Shown here piece after piece: positions 1 to 7,895 of a DNA stretch of 64,000 nt. Both the position numbers and the translations under genes were made by a program. Origin of the DNA: Pseudomonadota bacterium (GTDB taxonomy: Bacteria > Myxococcota_A > Polyangia > Polyangiales > Polyangiaceae); contig JAFAER010000012.1 of assembly GCA_023423895.1 (NCBI GenBank), forward strand, positions 124,001 to 188,000, given 5' to 3'. Below the pieces are notes generated by a model, which saw nothing but the letters and a program-made list of their open reading frames with translations, was not told where the DNA came from and made no database searches. How positions within the stretch are numbered: position 1 is the first letter of the stretch; each line of letters opens with the position of its first letter.

Positions 1-1
1 G

Positions 2-766
2 CCGATCGTCACCCACGGCCTGACGATGAGCCTCGGTGGCGTCGATCCTCTGCGCGAGGACTACCTTGCCGGTCTTCGCACCTTTCTCGAGCGAACGGGC
101 AGTCCGTGGCACTCGGATCATCTGTGCTTCAGCACGTTCGGCGGGGTCGTGCTGCACGATCTCTTGCCGCTCTCGTTCAAACACGCCGAGGTCGCGCGCG
201 TCGCGGATCGGATCAAGCGCGCCCAGGACGCCATCGGCCTTCCGCTCGCGGTCGAGAACGTGAGCTTCTACCTCCACCCCGGCAAGCGCGAGATGTCCGA
301 GGCGGAGTTCATCGCGCGTGTCTGCGAGACGGCCGATTGCGGGCTGATGCTCGACGTGAACAACGCGTGGGTCAACGCGACGAATTTCGGATGGGATGTC
401 GACGCGTGGATGCGCACCGTGCCGCTCGAGCGCGTCGTCCAGATGCACATCGCCGGGCACGATTGGTTCTCGGAGCCGCCGGCGAACGGTTCGAACGACT
501 TCGTTGCCAAGGAGCGTCCCCGCGATCCGACGCAGCGCGAGGGGATGTTGATCGTCGACACGCACGGTAACGACGTGGCCGCCGAGGTCATGCAGCTCCT
601 GGAGCGTACGCTCGAGAAGACCGGTCCCGTGCCGGTGTTGCTCGAGCGGGACCAGTCGATCCCACCGCTCGACGCGCTGCTCGCCGAGGTCGGGAAGATC
701 GAGGAAGTCTGGCGTCGAGCCGTCGCGAAACATGCCGCGGCCGAGCTGCGTGAGGCGGGGCAGTGA
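2..766 (+). CDS. DUF692 (MNIO, BufB/MbnB-like) iron enzyme, 5' end cut off
   Basis: The reading frame is open from base 2, so the start lies outside the window. DUF692 proteins are TIM-barrel multinuclear non-heme iron oxygenases that modify Cys in peptide precursors (MbnB, BufB). Family landmarks are visible: a THG start of the barrel, SDHLCF, HDLLPL, ENVSFYL, LDVNNAWVN, QMHIAGHDW, VDTHGNDV and LLERDQSIPPL. These supply the His, Asp, Asn and Glu metal ligands. The GTGA overlap with the next gene shows translational coupling to a DUF2063-type partner, the usual arrangement for bufferin-type RiPP operons. The precursor peptide gene would be expected just upstream of base 1 and cannot be seen. 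The family call is firm; the substrate is inferred. Confidence 0.9.
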   Translation, partial: PIVTHGLTMSLGGVDPLREDYLAGLRTFLERTGSPWHSDHLCFSTFGGVVLHDLLPLSFKHAEVARVADRIKRAQDAIGLPLAVENVSFYLHPGKREMSEAEFIARVCETADCGLMLDVNNAWVNATNFGWDVDAWMRTVPLERVVQMHIAGHDWFSEPPANGSNDFVAKERPRDPTQREGMLIVDTHGNDVAAEVMQLLERTLEKTGPVPVLLERDQSIPPLDALLAEVGKIEEVWRRAVAKHAAAELREAGQ

Positions 767-1569
767 GCTCGACCGTCACGGAGCGCTTGCAGGCGATGAT
801 GACGAGGGCATGCCTCGCGAAGGACGCGCCCGACGATCTCGAAGCCCTCCTCGAGGCGCACGGCATCCCGCGCGAAGACGCCGAGGCGCTGCTCGCTTCT
901 CCGAGACGCCTCGGCCTCTACAGGAGGCTCGTTCGCCACAACGTGACAAGTGTGATCGAAACGATCCTCGAGCACACGCGCGTCCGTCTCGAAGGCCGTG
1001 CACCTGGTGAGCTCGAGCGATCGATCGCGGCGTTCCTCGACGAGGTCGGCCCGCGCACGCCGCACATGCGCGACGTGCCAGCCGAGTTCGTCGCGCATGC
1101 GGCGCCGCGCTGGCGAACCGACGCGCGCCTGCCACCGTGGATCGCCGACTACGCCGAGCTCGAGCTCGTCGACTTCACCGTCGGGGTCGCGCCGCGGCCG
1201 TCACCGCCGCCGGCTCTGACCGAGGTCGCCGTCGATCGACCGCTCGTCTTCGCCGAGGCGCGGCAACTCGTGCACCTCGGCTGGGCGGTCAACGTCATGG
1301 CGCGCGACGATCTCGAGGCCGAGCCCGAGCCGCGCCCGGTTTCCGTCCTCGTGTATCGAGATGCAGCGCACTGCTCGCGCTTCCTCGAGCTGACACCGCT
1401 CGCGGCCGCGATCCTCGAGCAGCTGTTCGCCGGGGCTCCGCTCGGCCAAGCGATGGTCGCAGCGTGCGCATCGAAGGCACATCCGCTCGATGACGCCGTC
1501 CTCGCCGGCGCTGCCCGACTCCTCGCCGATCTCGGTGAGCGGGGCGTTCTGCTCGGCGCTCGCGCCTGA
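763..1569 (+). CDS. DUF2063 / BufC-like partner of the DUF692 enzyme
   Basis: This 268-residue protein starts with GTG inside the stop of the DUF692 gene (4-nt overlap). The N-terminal 90 residues are helical (LQAMMTRACL, RRLGLYRRLVRHNV, VIETILEHT) and match the HvfC/BufC N-terminal DUF2063 type. Next come a conserved-looking middle (PHMRDVPAEFV, LPPWIADYAELELVDF) and a C-terminal winged-helix-like part. Known DUF2063 partners bind the DUF692 enzyme and help it recognise the precursor peptide. The C-terminal half (SRFLELTPLAAAILEQLF) resembles the extra domain of longer BufC and MbnC types. No catalytic motif is visible. The call rests on gene order plus the N-terminal pattern. Confidence 0.75.
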   Translation: MSSTVTERLQAMMTRACLAKDAPDDLEALLEAHGIPREDAEALLASPRRLGLYRRLVRHNVTSVIETILEHTRVRLEGRAPGELERSIAAFLDEVGPRTPHMRDVPAEFVAHAAPRWRTDARLPPWIADYAELELVDFTVGVAPRPSPPPALTEVAVDRPLVFAEARQLVHLGWAVNVMARDDLEAEPEPRPVSVLVYRDAAHCSRFLELTPLAAAILEQLFAGAPLGQAMVAACASKAHPLDDAVLAGAARLLADLGERGVLLGARA

Positions 1570-1639
1570 CCACGCTCGAGCGCAGCGCGCCTTTCCGCTG
1601 CGTTCCGCGTGACGCGGGCGAGGGCGACCGGGCGGCGGC

Positions 1640-1876
1640 ATGTGCGTTGCACCGCGTCATGTCATGGAGTTCGAGGAAGGAGACGAGCCGGGGAAGTGCT
1701 TCGCTTGTGGCGCAACGGCACCGTGGATCATCTTGCTCGCGGGTGAGGACGAGAAGCTCCACGAGGCATGGGCATGTGAGGCTCACGCGAAGGGCCACTG
1801 GCGCTGGGCGCTCGTGACGCCACCGTCGACCGAGGTCGTGATCGTCGACGCGAACGACGCGCGCTACGCGTGGTGA
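1640..1876 (+). CDS. Small hypothetical protein with a CxxC motif
   Basis: This is a 78-residue acidic protein of unknown function. It has a CFACG knuckle followed about 20 residues later by WACEAHAKGHW, so Cys-Cys...Cys-His could form a zinc site. An in-frame ATG at 1664 would remove the first 8 residues and gives a better acidic N-terminus. Neither start has a clear Shine-Dalgarno sequence. The frame keeps the third-position GC bias of its neighbours and is not a shadow of another gene. It sits alone between the DUF692 operon and a convergent cupin gene. No family was recognised. Confidence 0.5.
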   Translation: MCVAPRHVMEFEEGDEPGKCFACGATAPWIILLAGEDEKLHEAWACEAHAKGHWRWALVTPPSTEVVIVDANDARYAW

Positions 1877-1912
1877 TGACGGCGCGACGCGTCTCGCGAG
1901 GGCGCCGAGGGC

Positions 1913-2530
1913 CTACTTGAAATCGCCGTGACCGTGGATGAGCACGGCCGCGATGCACGGCACTCCCGGCAGCGCCAGGAGCGCGTGCTCGGTCCCGTCA
2001 TCTCGGAAGATCTCGTCGCCGCGCCATATCTCTTCGCCGCCTTCGCCCGGCTCACGGAACCCGCCGTCGAGGACGAGCATCGTCTCCTCGCCGCGATGCG
2101 CGTGCTCCGGGAACGTCGCTCCCGGCTGGATGCGCACGAGCGTCGCGATGGCACCTGCGCACTTCGCTCCGCCGACGACGGGGATGAGCTCGAGGCCGTC
2201 GACGAGGAACGGGGTCCACGCGCTCGGCTCTTCGATGCGCTTCATGAGCGCCTCGGCGTCTTCGAGCGAGAGATCGAACAGGCGCGCGATGCGGTCGGCG
2301 AAGATGCCGAAGCGGCCCGGCCGCCCGCGCGAGGCGAGGACCCGTTCACGAAGCGACGGAGACGGAGCCGCCGGGGGCGTCGTGAGACCGATCGCGGCGA
2401 CCGCCTCCTTCGTCGCGGCGAGGTCGACCTCCGCCACGCCCGCCTTCGCGAGCGCGTCGTCGTCGCGTGCCACCGCCGAAGGCAAACGCCGCTGGAGGAG
2501 ATCTTCGAGGCCGAGATTGGAATCGCTCAC
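1913..2530 (-). CDS. ChrR-like cupin-domain protein
   Basis: The protein has 205 residues. Its C-terminal half is a double-stranded beta-helix with the cupin signature H-x-H-x4-E (EHAHRGEE) followed by the LVLDGGF turn and a second GDEIFRDDGTEHAL strand pair, as in the ChrR cupin domain. The N-terminal half is helical (LFDLSLEDAEALMKRIEEP). It lacks the HxxxCxxC zinc motif of true ChrR anti-sigma factors, and no ECF sigma gene lies beside it. It is therefore better read as a stand-alone cupin sensor or metal-binding protein than as a proven anti-sigma factor. Metal ligands are predicted as the two His and the Glu, plus a later His. Confidence 0.75.
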   Translation of the reverse strand: MSDSNLGLEDLLQRRLPSAVARDDDALAKAGVAEVDLAATKEAVAAIGLTTPPAAPSPSLRERVLASRGRPGRFGIFADRIARLFDLSLEDAEALMKRIEEPSAWTPFLVDGLELIPVVGGAKCAGAIATLVRIQPGATFPEHAHRGEETMLVLDGGFREPGEGGEEIWRGDEIFRDDGTEHALLALPGVPCIAAVLIHGHGDFK

Positions 2531-2807
2531 GGTCCTATCCGAGCTTACACCAAGCCTCGGGGCAGCGCTCGTTCCGGGGTGCGCGGCGCGGAGGCGTTCC
2601 GGCGTAGAGGGTTGAGGTGGCGCGCTGGCAGGCGAGGGTTGGTCCGACGGAGCCTCCAGCCGAGCTACGCGCGGGGCGGCCTTTCGGATCGGCGCATGTC
2701 CCAGAACGATCGAACGTCCGTCCGCGGCAGGCCGTCGTCACCTCCTCGACGGCGCCGCGCGGCTTCCGGGTGCAGGAGGGAGATCCGTTCGCTAGGATGG
2801 CCGCCGG

Positions 2808-3377
2808 ATGAAGGACTCGCTGGTCAGGTTCGGCGTCGCCATGGAAGGCTCGCTGCTCGCGGAGTTCGACGCGCTCGTCGAGGAACGTGGCGGGACGCGC
2901 TCCGAGCTCCTGCGCGATCTCGTCCGCGCCGAGGTGACGCGCGCGCGGGTGAGCTCCGGCGCGAATGCCGTCGCGACGCTCACGCTCGTCTACGACCACC
3001 ACGTGCGCGATCTGACCGAGCGCCTCACGGAGTTCCAGCACGCCCTCGGCGAGAAGGTGAACTCGACGCTCCACGTGCACCTCGATCACGATCACTGCCT
3101 CGAGGTGATCGTGATGCGCGGGCCCTCGGACGAGCTCTCGCGCGCGAGCGGGAAGCTCCTCGCGACGCGGGGCGTGAAGCACGGGGGTGTGGAGATGATC
3201 GCGATCTCCCGCCCCGAGGCAACGGGCGAGAAGCCGTCGGCCGCGAAGGGCGCTCGCCCGCGGGCGGCAAACGGCGTGGCGTCGACGAGTCATTCACACG
3301 CGCATTCGCATTCGCACCCGCATTCGCACGAGCACGAAGCCCCAAAGCGGAAGCGGTCTCCGCGACGGTCCACGTAG
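2808..3377 (+). CDS. nikR: Nickel-responsive regulator NikR with a His-rich tail
   Basis: NikR is a tetrameric ribbon-helix-helix repressor that shuts off nickel uptake when Ni(II) is bound. Residues 3-45 form the ribbon-helix-helix (LVRFGVAME, RSELLRDLVR). Residues 53-135 form the ACT-like nickel domain. The four square-planar nickel ligands known from E. coli (H76, H87, H89, C95) are all present as H78, H89, H91 and C97. An unusual feature is a C-terminal extension (about 138-189) with a run of Ser-His pairs at 161-176 and a basic end, absent from E. coli NikR; it may store or buffer nickel. The gene stands just upstream of a TonB receptor whose promoter carries a putative NikR site, and no such site is seen before nikR itself. 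Confidence 0.93.
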   Translation: MKDSLVRFGVAMEGSLLAEFDALVEERGGTRSELLRDLVRAEVTRARVSSGANAVATLTLVYDHHVRDLTERLTEFQHALGEKVNSTLHVHLDHDHCLEVIVMRGPSDELSRASGKLLATRGVKHGGVEMIAISRPEATGEKPSAAKGARPRAANGVASTSHSHAHSHSHPHSHEHEAPKRKRSPRRST

Positions 3378-3448
3378 CGGCCGCCTGGCGCGGGTCCGGC
3401 CAGCCCGGACGGGCGTAGCCACGGCAGCTCGAGCTCCTGCCTCGCAGG

Positions 3449-3476
3449 GTGACACGTTCCTGCCGAATCATGCTAC
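3449..3476 (+). promoter_or_regulatory. Putative NikR operator 1, before the TonB receptor
   Basis: The site reads GTGACAC-N14-ATGCTAC, an inverted pair of 7-bp half-sites with centres 21 bp apart. It ends 11 nt before the ATG of the receptor gene, exactly the spacing seen at the permease gene (operator at 8531). The same pattern occurs four times in this window and only in the nickel cluster. Assignment to NikR is inferred from the adjacent nikR gene. Confidence 0.75.
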
Positions 3477-3487
3477 GAACCGCTCCC

Positions 3488-5965
3488 ATGCGTCGCCGTC
3501 GTCCGTCCTGGTCGCGTGTCGCGCTCGTCGTCGCGGTCGCATGCTCGAGCGTGCTCGGCGTCCGCCCGGCGCTCGCGCACGACGTCGTCCAGCCGCGACC
3601 GAAGACGCAGCCTCCGCCCGCCTGGCCCGCGGGGCGAGCGGAGACGCACGACGTCGTCGTCCCGGTCGTGCTGGTCGTCGGCGAAGACGGTCACGTCACG
3701 AGCGCCGAGGTCGAGGCGAGCGTGAGCCCGGCGTTCGACCGCGCCGCCGTCGCCGCGGCGATGACCTGGACGTTCGACCCCGCGATGCGCGACGGCAAGG
3801 CTGTCGCGTCGAAGATCCGGAGCATCGTGCGCTTCGCCGGCGCGAGCGCGGGCTCGTCGACGTCTGCGTCGGCCGTGCACGTCGCTCCTGCCTCGCCGGG
3901 GCCGACGGCGGCCGTGCCCGCCACTCCTCCGGAGGTCGCGGCTCGAGCTGCCGCGGAGAAGGACACGACGCGAGACGTTCGCATCGCGGGGAGCGCTCCG
4001 CCGAGGAGCGCGTCGGAGGTCGTGCGCGGGCGCGACGTGATGCTCGCTGCGCCCCATCGCACCGCGAGCGATGCGCTCGCCGTCGTGCCGGGCGTGTTCG
4101 TCACGCAGCACTCGGGAGAAGGAAAAGCGCACCAGATCTTCCTACGCGGCTTCGATGCCGTACACGGACAGGACCTCGAGCTCTGGGTGGGGGGCGTTCC
4201 CGTCAACGAGGTCTCGAACGTTCACGGCCAGGGCTATGCGGACCTGCACTTCGTGATGCCGGAGGTGATCCGCGAGGTGCAGGCCACCCCCGGCACGTAC
4301 GATCCGAAGCAGGGCGACTTCGCCGTTGCAGGTTCGATCCGGATGAAGCTCGGCTATCCCGAGCCCGGCGCGACGATCAAGGGCACCGTCGGCTCGTTCG
4401 GGGCCAAGCGCCTCTTCCTCGCGTACCACCCGAAGGACTCGAACGACGAGACGTTCGCCGCCGCCGAGGTGTATTCGACCGACGGCTTCGGCCCGAACCG
4501 CGCCGCGCGGCGCGCGTCGGCGATGGCGCAGGCGACCCACGACTTCGACGGGGGGCTCGCCCTGCGTCTGCTCGCGTCGACGTATTCGGGCCGATACGAC
4601 TCGGCAGGCGTCGTGCCCGCGGCCGACATCGAGTCGGGCCGACTCGATCGCTTCGCGACGCTCGACTCGAAGCAGGGCGGGTATTCGTCCCGGCATCAGC
4701 TCCTTCTCGAGCTCCACAAGGACGACGACAACGGGCGCTGGTCGGTTGCTCCGTTCATCGTGTTGCGGTCCCTGCAGCTCCGTCAGAACTTCACGGGGTT
4801 CTTCGCCGACACGCAGCGAGGCGGCGCCGATCGTCCTGAGAGCGACAACACCCAGCAGCTCAATGAGAGCATCACCGCGGGCGTCACGGCGTCGTACCGG
4901 AAAGGGGTCAAGCTCCTCTCGGCGCGGGACGCCGTCGAGGTCGGCGTCTACGGCCGTCACGACATCATCGACCAGTCGCAACGCCGTTTGTCGAACGTGA
5001 ACGACGCGCCGACGCAGACCCTCGTCGATGCGGCCGTTCGTGGGACGAACATCGCCGGCTACGTCGACGCGGCGCTGCATCCGCTGCAGCGTCTCGCCCT
5101 GCGCGGTGGTCTCAGGATGGACGGCCTCTCGTACGCCACGGAAGACCGCGTCGACGCTCGGGGCGCTTCCGCTCCGGCGGCGGCACGCGCCGCGCAGGGG
5201 GCTCACCTCGGAAAGAAGCTGACGGTCGACTACGCGCTCTTGCCTCGTACGCACGTCGTCGCGAGCTACGGCGACGGCTTCCGGTCGCCGCAGGCGCGCG
5301 GCCTCTCGAATGGCGAGCGAACGTTCCTCACCGAGGTGTCGAGCTACGAGCTCGGGCTCCGCTACTCGGACGGCGCGCGGCTCGCCGGCTCGCTGGCTGG
5401 CTTCTACACGGATCTCTCCGAGGACCTCGTCTTCGATCCGGTGACCGCGCGCAACGAGCGCGTCCCCGGGACGGCCCGCAAGGGCATCGCGGCTGAGATG
5501 ACCGCGCGTGCAGGCGATCGGCTGCTGCTCTCGAGCAGCGCGACGTATACGCACGCCGCGTTCACCGGCAGCGACGCGCAATTTGGCAAGGGCGACCTCT
5601 TGCCGTACGTGCCGCAGCTCGTGCTGCGCACCGACGCCCTCGTGAAGGAGAAGCTCGCGCGGGTATGGGGGCGCGATCTCGAAGGGCGCATCGGGACCGG
5701 GCTGGAGAGCCTGATCGGACGGCCGCTGCCGTTCGGCGATACCGGACGAAACGTCTTCCTCGTCGATGCCTCGGCGGGGCTCCGCCTGCGAGAAGTGGAG
5801 CTCGGCGTCGACGTCTTCAACCTGCTCGATGCGAGCTGGTACGACGGCCAGTTCGTGCACGCATCGAACTTCTCGCAATCGCAGACGCCGAGCCGCGTCC
5901 CGTTCCGACACGTCACGGTGGGCCCACCGCGCACGTTCTTCTTCTCGCTGACCCTCTTCGTATGA
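3488..5965 (+). CDS. TonB-dependent outer-membrane receptor with N-terminal TonB_C-like domain; likely nickel uptake
   Basis: This 825-residue receptor would import a metal or metal chelate across the outer membrane using TonB energy. A signal peptide ends at ALA (residue 30). Residues 46-117 look like the C-terminal domain of TonB itself (VVVPVVLVVGEDGHV, TWTFDPAMRDGKAV). A plug follows (about 160-290; IFLRGFDAVHGQD, VHGQGYADLHF), then a 22-strand-type barrel to the end. I chose ATG 3488 because the upstream GTG 3449 and ATG 3470 fall inside the operator and would spoil the signal peptide. Its stop overlaps the next gene (ATGA). Nickel as substrate is inferred from nikR and the operator; no substrate motif is known to me. 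Confidence 0.88.
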   Translation: MRRRRPSWSRVALVVAVACSSVLGVRPALAHDVVQPRPKTQPPPAWPAGRAETHDVVVPVVLVVGEDGHVTSAEVEASVSPAFDRAAVAAAMTWTFDPAMRDGKAVASKIRSIVRFAGASAGSSTSASAVHVAPASPGPTAAVPATPPEVAARAAAEKDTTRDVRIAGSAPPRSASEVVRGRDVMLAAPHRTASDALAVVPGVFVTQHSGEGKAHQIFLRGFDAVHGQDLELWVGGVPVNEVSNVHGQGYADLHFVMPEVIREVQATPGTYDPKQGDFAVAGSIRMKLGYPEPGATIKGTVGSFGAKRLFLAYHPKDSNDETFAAAEVYSTDGFGPNRAARRASAMAQATHDFDGGLALRLLASTYSGRYDSAGVVPAADIESGRLDRFATLDSKQGGYSSRHQLLLELHKDDDNGRWSVAPFIVLRSLQLRQNFTGFFADTQRGGADRPESDNTQQLNESITAGVTASYRKGVKLLSARDAVEVGVYGRHDIIDQSQRRLSNVNDAPTQTLVDAAVRGTNIAGYVDAALHPLQRLALRGGLRMDGLSYATEDRVDARGASAPAAARAAQGAHLGKKLTVDYALLPRTHVVASYGDGFRSPQARGLSNGERTFLTEVSSYELGLRYSDGARLAGSLAGFYTDLSEDLVFDPVTARNERVPGTARKGIAAEMTARAGDRLLLSSSATYTHAAFTGSDAQFGKGDLLPYVPQLVLRTDALVKEKLARVWGRDLEGRIGTGLESLIGRPLPFGDTGRNVFLVDASAGLRLREVELGVDVFNLLDASWYDGQFVHASNFSQSQTPSRVPFRHVTVGPPRTFFFSLTLFV

Positions 5966-6771
5966 GCCTTGCCATGAAGACCTTCTTCCGACTCTTCACA
6001 TCCCTGTCGCTCGCGAGCGTCGCGCTCGTCGCCGGTCCGGTCGCGTGCAACGAAGGGGAGGGCAGCGGGACGACCGGCCGCCGGATCGCGCTCGACGTGC
6101 ACGTCGTCGCGAGCGCGCAGTCGAAGCAATTCACCAACGCCAAGGGGTGGTCGATCTCGATCACGAAGGCGGCGGTCGCGACGGGCGCGTTCTACTTCTA
6201 CGACGGCGAGCCGCTCTTCGCCGCGAGCGCGCCCGCTCGAACGCGGGGCTTCGTCAAAGCCGCGTTTGCACACCCGGGGCACTACGTCGCCGGCAACGCG
6301 CGGGGCGAGCTTCTCACGCCGTCCTCGGTGGATCTCCTCGCCGGGGCGACGATTGGCGGCGGCGACGGCGTCACGGGGATGGTGCGCTCCGCGACGTTCG
6401 CGTTCTCGACACCGACGACGGGGCCCATGGCGCAGGAGCTGAGGGCCAATGCGGTCGTCCTCGAGGGCAGCGCGACGAAAGACGCGGAGACGCGCGTGTT
6501 CCGCGCGGAGATCGTGGCGGACGAGCTGAAGGACACGAAAGGCAGCCTCGCGATCGAAGGCTGTCCGTTCGAGACGACCGACATGCAGAGCGACGGGACG
6601 GTGACCGTCACGATCGACGTGCCGATGTGGCTCCAGCAGGTCGATCTGGCCGAGGTGCCGGCGAGCGCAGACGGCAGCCCGGTGCTCCTCTCTGCGGGCG
6701 TCGCGCGCAACCAGCTCGTGCGCTCGGTGAAGGGCGGCCTGTCGTACCGGTTCGCGTACGCGCCGCGCTGA
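5962..6771 (+). CDS. Secreted lipoprotein of the nickel cluster, function unknown
   Basis: This 269-residue protein starts in the stop of the receptor gene (ATGA), so the two are co-translated. It has a signal peptide with a lipobox ending GPVAC (Cys29). The body is predicted as beta-rich. Parts of it align by eye with the next lipoprotein (6950): W-x-I-x2-T-K near the N-terminus, then LEG-S-x2-KD-x-E-T-x2-F, and later DGTVTVTI followed by a W/F-rich strand. I do not recognise a named family; the layout is reminiscent of the MbnP beta-sandwich without its Cys and WxW motifs. The context suggests a periplasm-facing nickel-binding or receptor-partner role, which is inference. An alternative start is ATG 5974. 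Confidence 0.8.
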   Translation: MSLAMKTFFRLFTSLSLASVALVAGPVACNEGEGSGTTGRRIALDVHVVASAQSKQFTNAKGWSISITKAAVATGAFYFYDGEPLFAASAPARTRGFVKAAFAHPGHYVAGNARGELLTPSSVDLLAGATIGGGDGVTGMVRSATFAFSTPTTGPMAQELRANAVVLEGSATKDAETRVFRAEIVADELKDTKGSLAIEGCPFETTDMQSDGTVTVTIDVPMWLQQVDLAEVPASADGSPVLLSAGVARNQLVRSVKGGLSYRFAYAPR

Positions 6772-6815
6772 ACGCCCGAGCGTCGTCGAGGGTGGATGGT
6801 CGCCTGCGCGACGCG

Positions 6816-6843
6816 GTAACACGTTGCCGTCGATTCGTGTCAC
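6816..6843 (+). promoter_or_regulatory. Putative NikR operator 2 (distal of a tandem pair)
   Basis: GTAACAC-N14-GTGTCAC. The spacer begins CGTT and ends ATTC, closely matching operator 1 (3449). It is followed 7 bp later by a second copy. The right half-site also forms a perfect 7-bp dyad with the left half-site of operator 3 (GTGTCAC-N7-GTGACAC). Confidence 0.7.
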
Positions 6844-6850
6844 AGAGATC

Positions 6851-6878
6851 GTGACACGATACGCGGAATTCGTGCTAC
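6851..6878 (+). promoter_or_regulatory. Putative NikR operator 3 (proximal of a tandem pair)
   Basis: GTGACAC-N14-GTGCTAC, located 71 bp upstream of the ATG at 6950. Its right half-site (GTGCTAC) is identical to the promoter-proximal half-site before the permease gene on the other strand. Such half-sites could overlap a -10 element, which would explain repression; this last point is inference. Confidence 0.72.
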
Positions 6879-6949
6879 TGACGGATCCGCTCGCAGTTCA
6901 GGGGCGTAACCTTCACGAACCGGACCCTGCGCGGTCCGCGGAGACCTTG

Positions 6950-7831
6950 ATGAAAACGATCGCTTCCGCCTTCGCCGTCCTCTGCCTCGTTGCTGCCGCA
7001 GCCTGCTCGGACTCCGACGACGCCGAGGGCAAGGGCAGCGTGACGTTCACGACGTGGGGTGAAGACTTCATCGAGAAGGAGATCCCGCCGTCCGACGCCA
7101 GCGGCGAGGTCATCGTCGAAGACGGGTGGACGATCCGGTACACGAAGTTCTTGATCGTGATCTCGGACGTGGCGGTCGCCGAGGCCGACAAGGAGCCTGC
7201 CGCGCGGATGGCGACGCCGAAGCTCTTCGACATGCACGCGCCCGGCCAGAAGCCGGTGGTCACGTTCACGGACGTTCCGGGCAAGGCGTACACACACGTG
7301 AGCTACGCCGTGACGCCGGCGACCGCGGCGCTGGAGCTCGGCGGCGGCGCGACCGACGCGGACAAGCAGCAGATGGTTCAGAACGGCTACAGCGTCTACG
7401 TCGAGGGGACGGTGTCGAAGGACTCCACGACGAAGAGCTTCGCGTGGGGCTTCTCGACGAACACGCTCTACGACCGCTGCGAGGGAGAGGTCTCCGGCAA
7501 GAAGACCGAAGGCGTCGTGGTCACGAACGGCGGCAACGACAGCGTCGAGCTGACGATCCACGGCGACCACTTCTTCTACGATGATCTGCAGTCGCCCGAC
7601 GCGAAGGTGCGCGTCGACGCCATCGCGAATGCCGACGCCGACGGCGACGGGAAGATCACGCTCGACGAGCTCGCGGCCGTCCAGCTCGCCGATTCCCAGA
7701 AGATCCCCGCAGGGCTCTACGGCACCGGGAGCGCGTCGAACGTGAACGACCTTCGCGCGTTCGTCGAGGCGCTGTCGCGCACGCTCGGTCACTTCCGCGG
7801 TGAAGGGGAGTGCCTCGCGCGGGCGAGGTGA
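6950..7831 (+). CDS. Secreted lipoprotein with EF-hand loop, putative NikR target
   Basis: This is a 293-residue protein with its own promoter region carrying two NikR-type operators. ATG 6950 is preceded by GGAG with 7-nt spacing, and the upstream frame to 6824 would run through the operators, so I reject that longer start. The lipobox is AAAAC (Cys19). The beta-rich body shares W-x-I-x2-T-K, VEG-T-x2-KD-x-T-T and a late hydrophobic strand pair with the 5962 lipoprotein, so the two look paralogous. Residues 229-240 form a canonical EF-hand loop (D-x-D-x-D-G, final E), implying calcium binding. A His-rich strand (IHGDHFFY) precedes it. No named family is recognised. A nickel-uptake accessory role is inferred from regulation and neighbours. 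Confidence 0.8.
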   Translation: MKTIASAFAVLCLVAAAACSDSDDAEGKGSVTFTTWGEDFIEKEIPPSDASGEVIVEDGWTIRYTKFLIVISDVAVAEADKEPAARMATPKLFDMHAPGQKPVVTFTDVPGKAYTHVSYAVTPATAALELGGGATDADKQQMVQNGYSVYVEGTVSKDSTTKSFAWGFSTNTLYDRCEGEVSGKKTEGVVVTNGGNDSVELTIHGDHFFYDDLQSPDAKVRVDAIANADADGDGKITLDELAAVQLADSQKIPAGLYGTGSASNVNDLRAFVEALSRTLGHFRGEGECLARAR

Positions 7832-7895
7832 AGGACGACGCGCGCGCCGGGCGGGCGGGCGGCCGGGGCGGGGGGGCGAGCGGGCTTGGCGCGCG

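Noticed and set aside
3449..3487. GTG 3449 or ATG 3470 as start of the TonB receptor
   Set aside because: Both lie inside the putative NikR operator and give an N-terminus that does not suit a signal peptide; ATG 3488 leads directly into one and keeps the same operator spacing as the permease gene.
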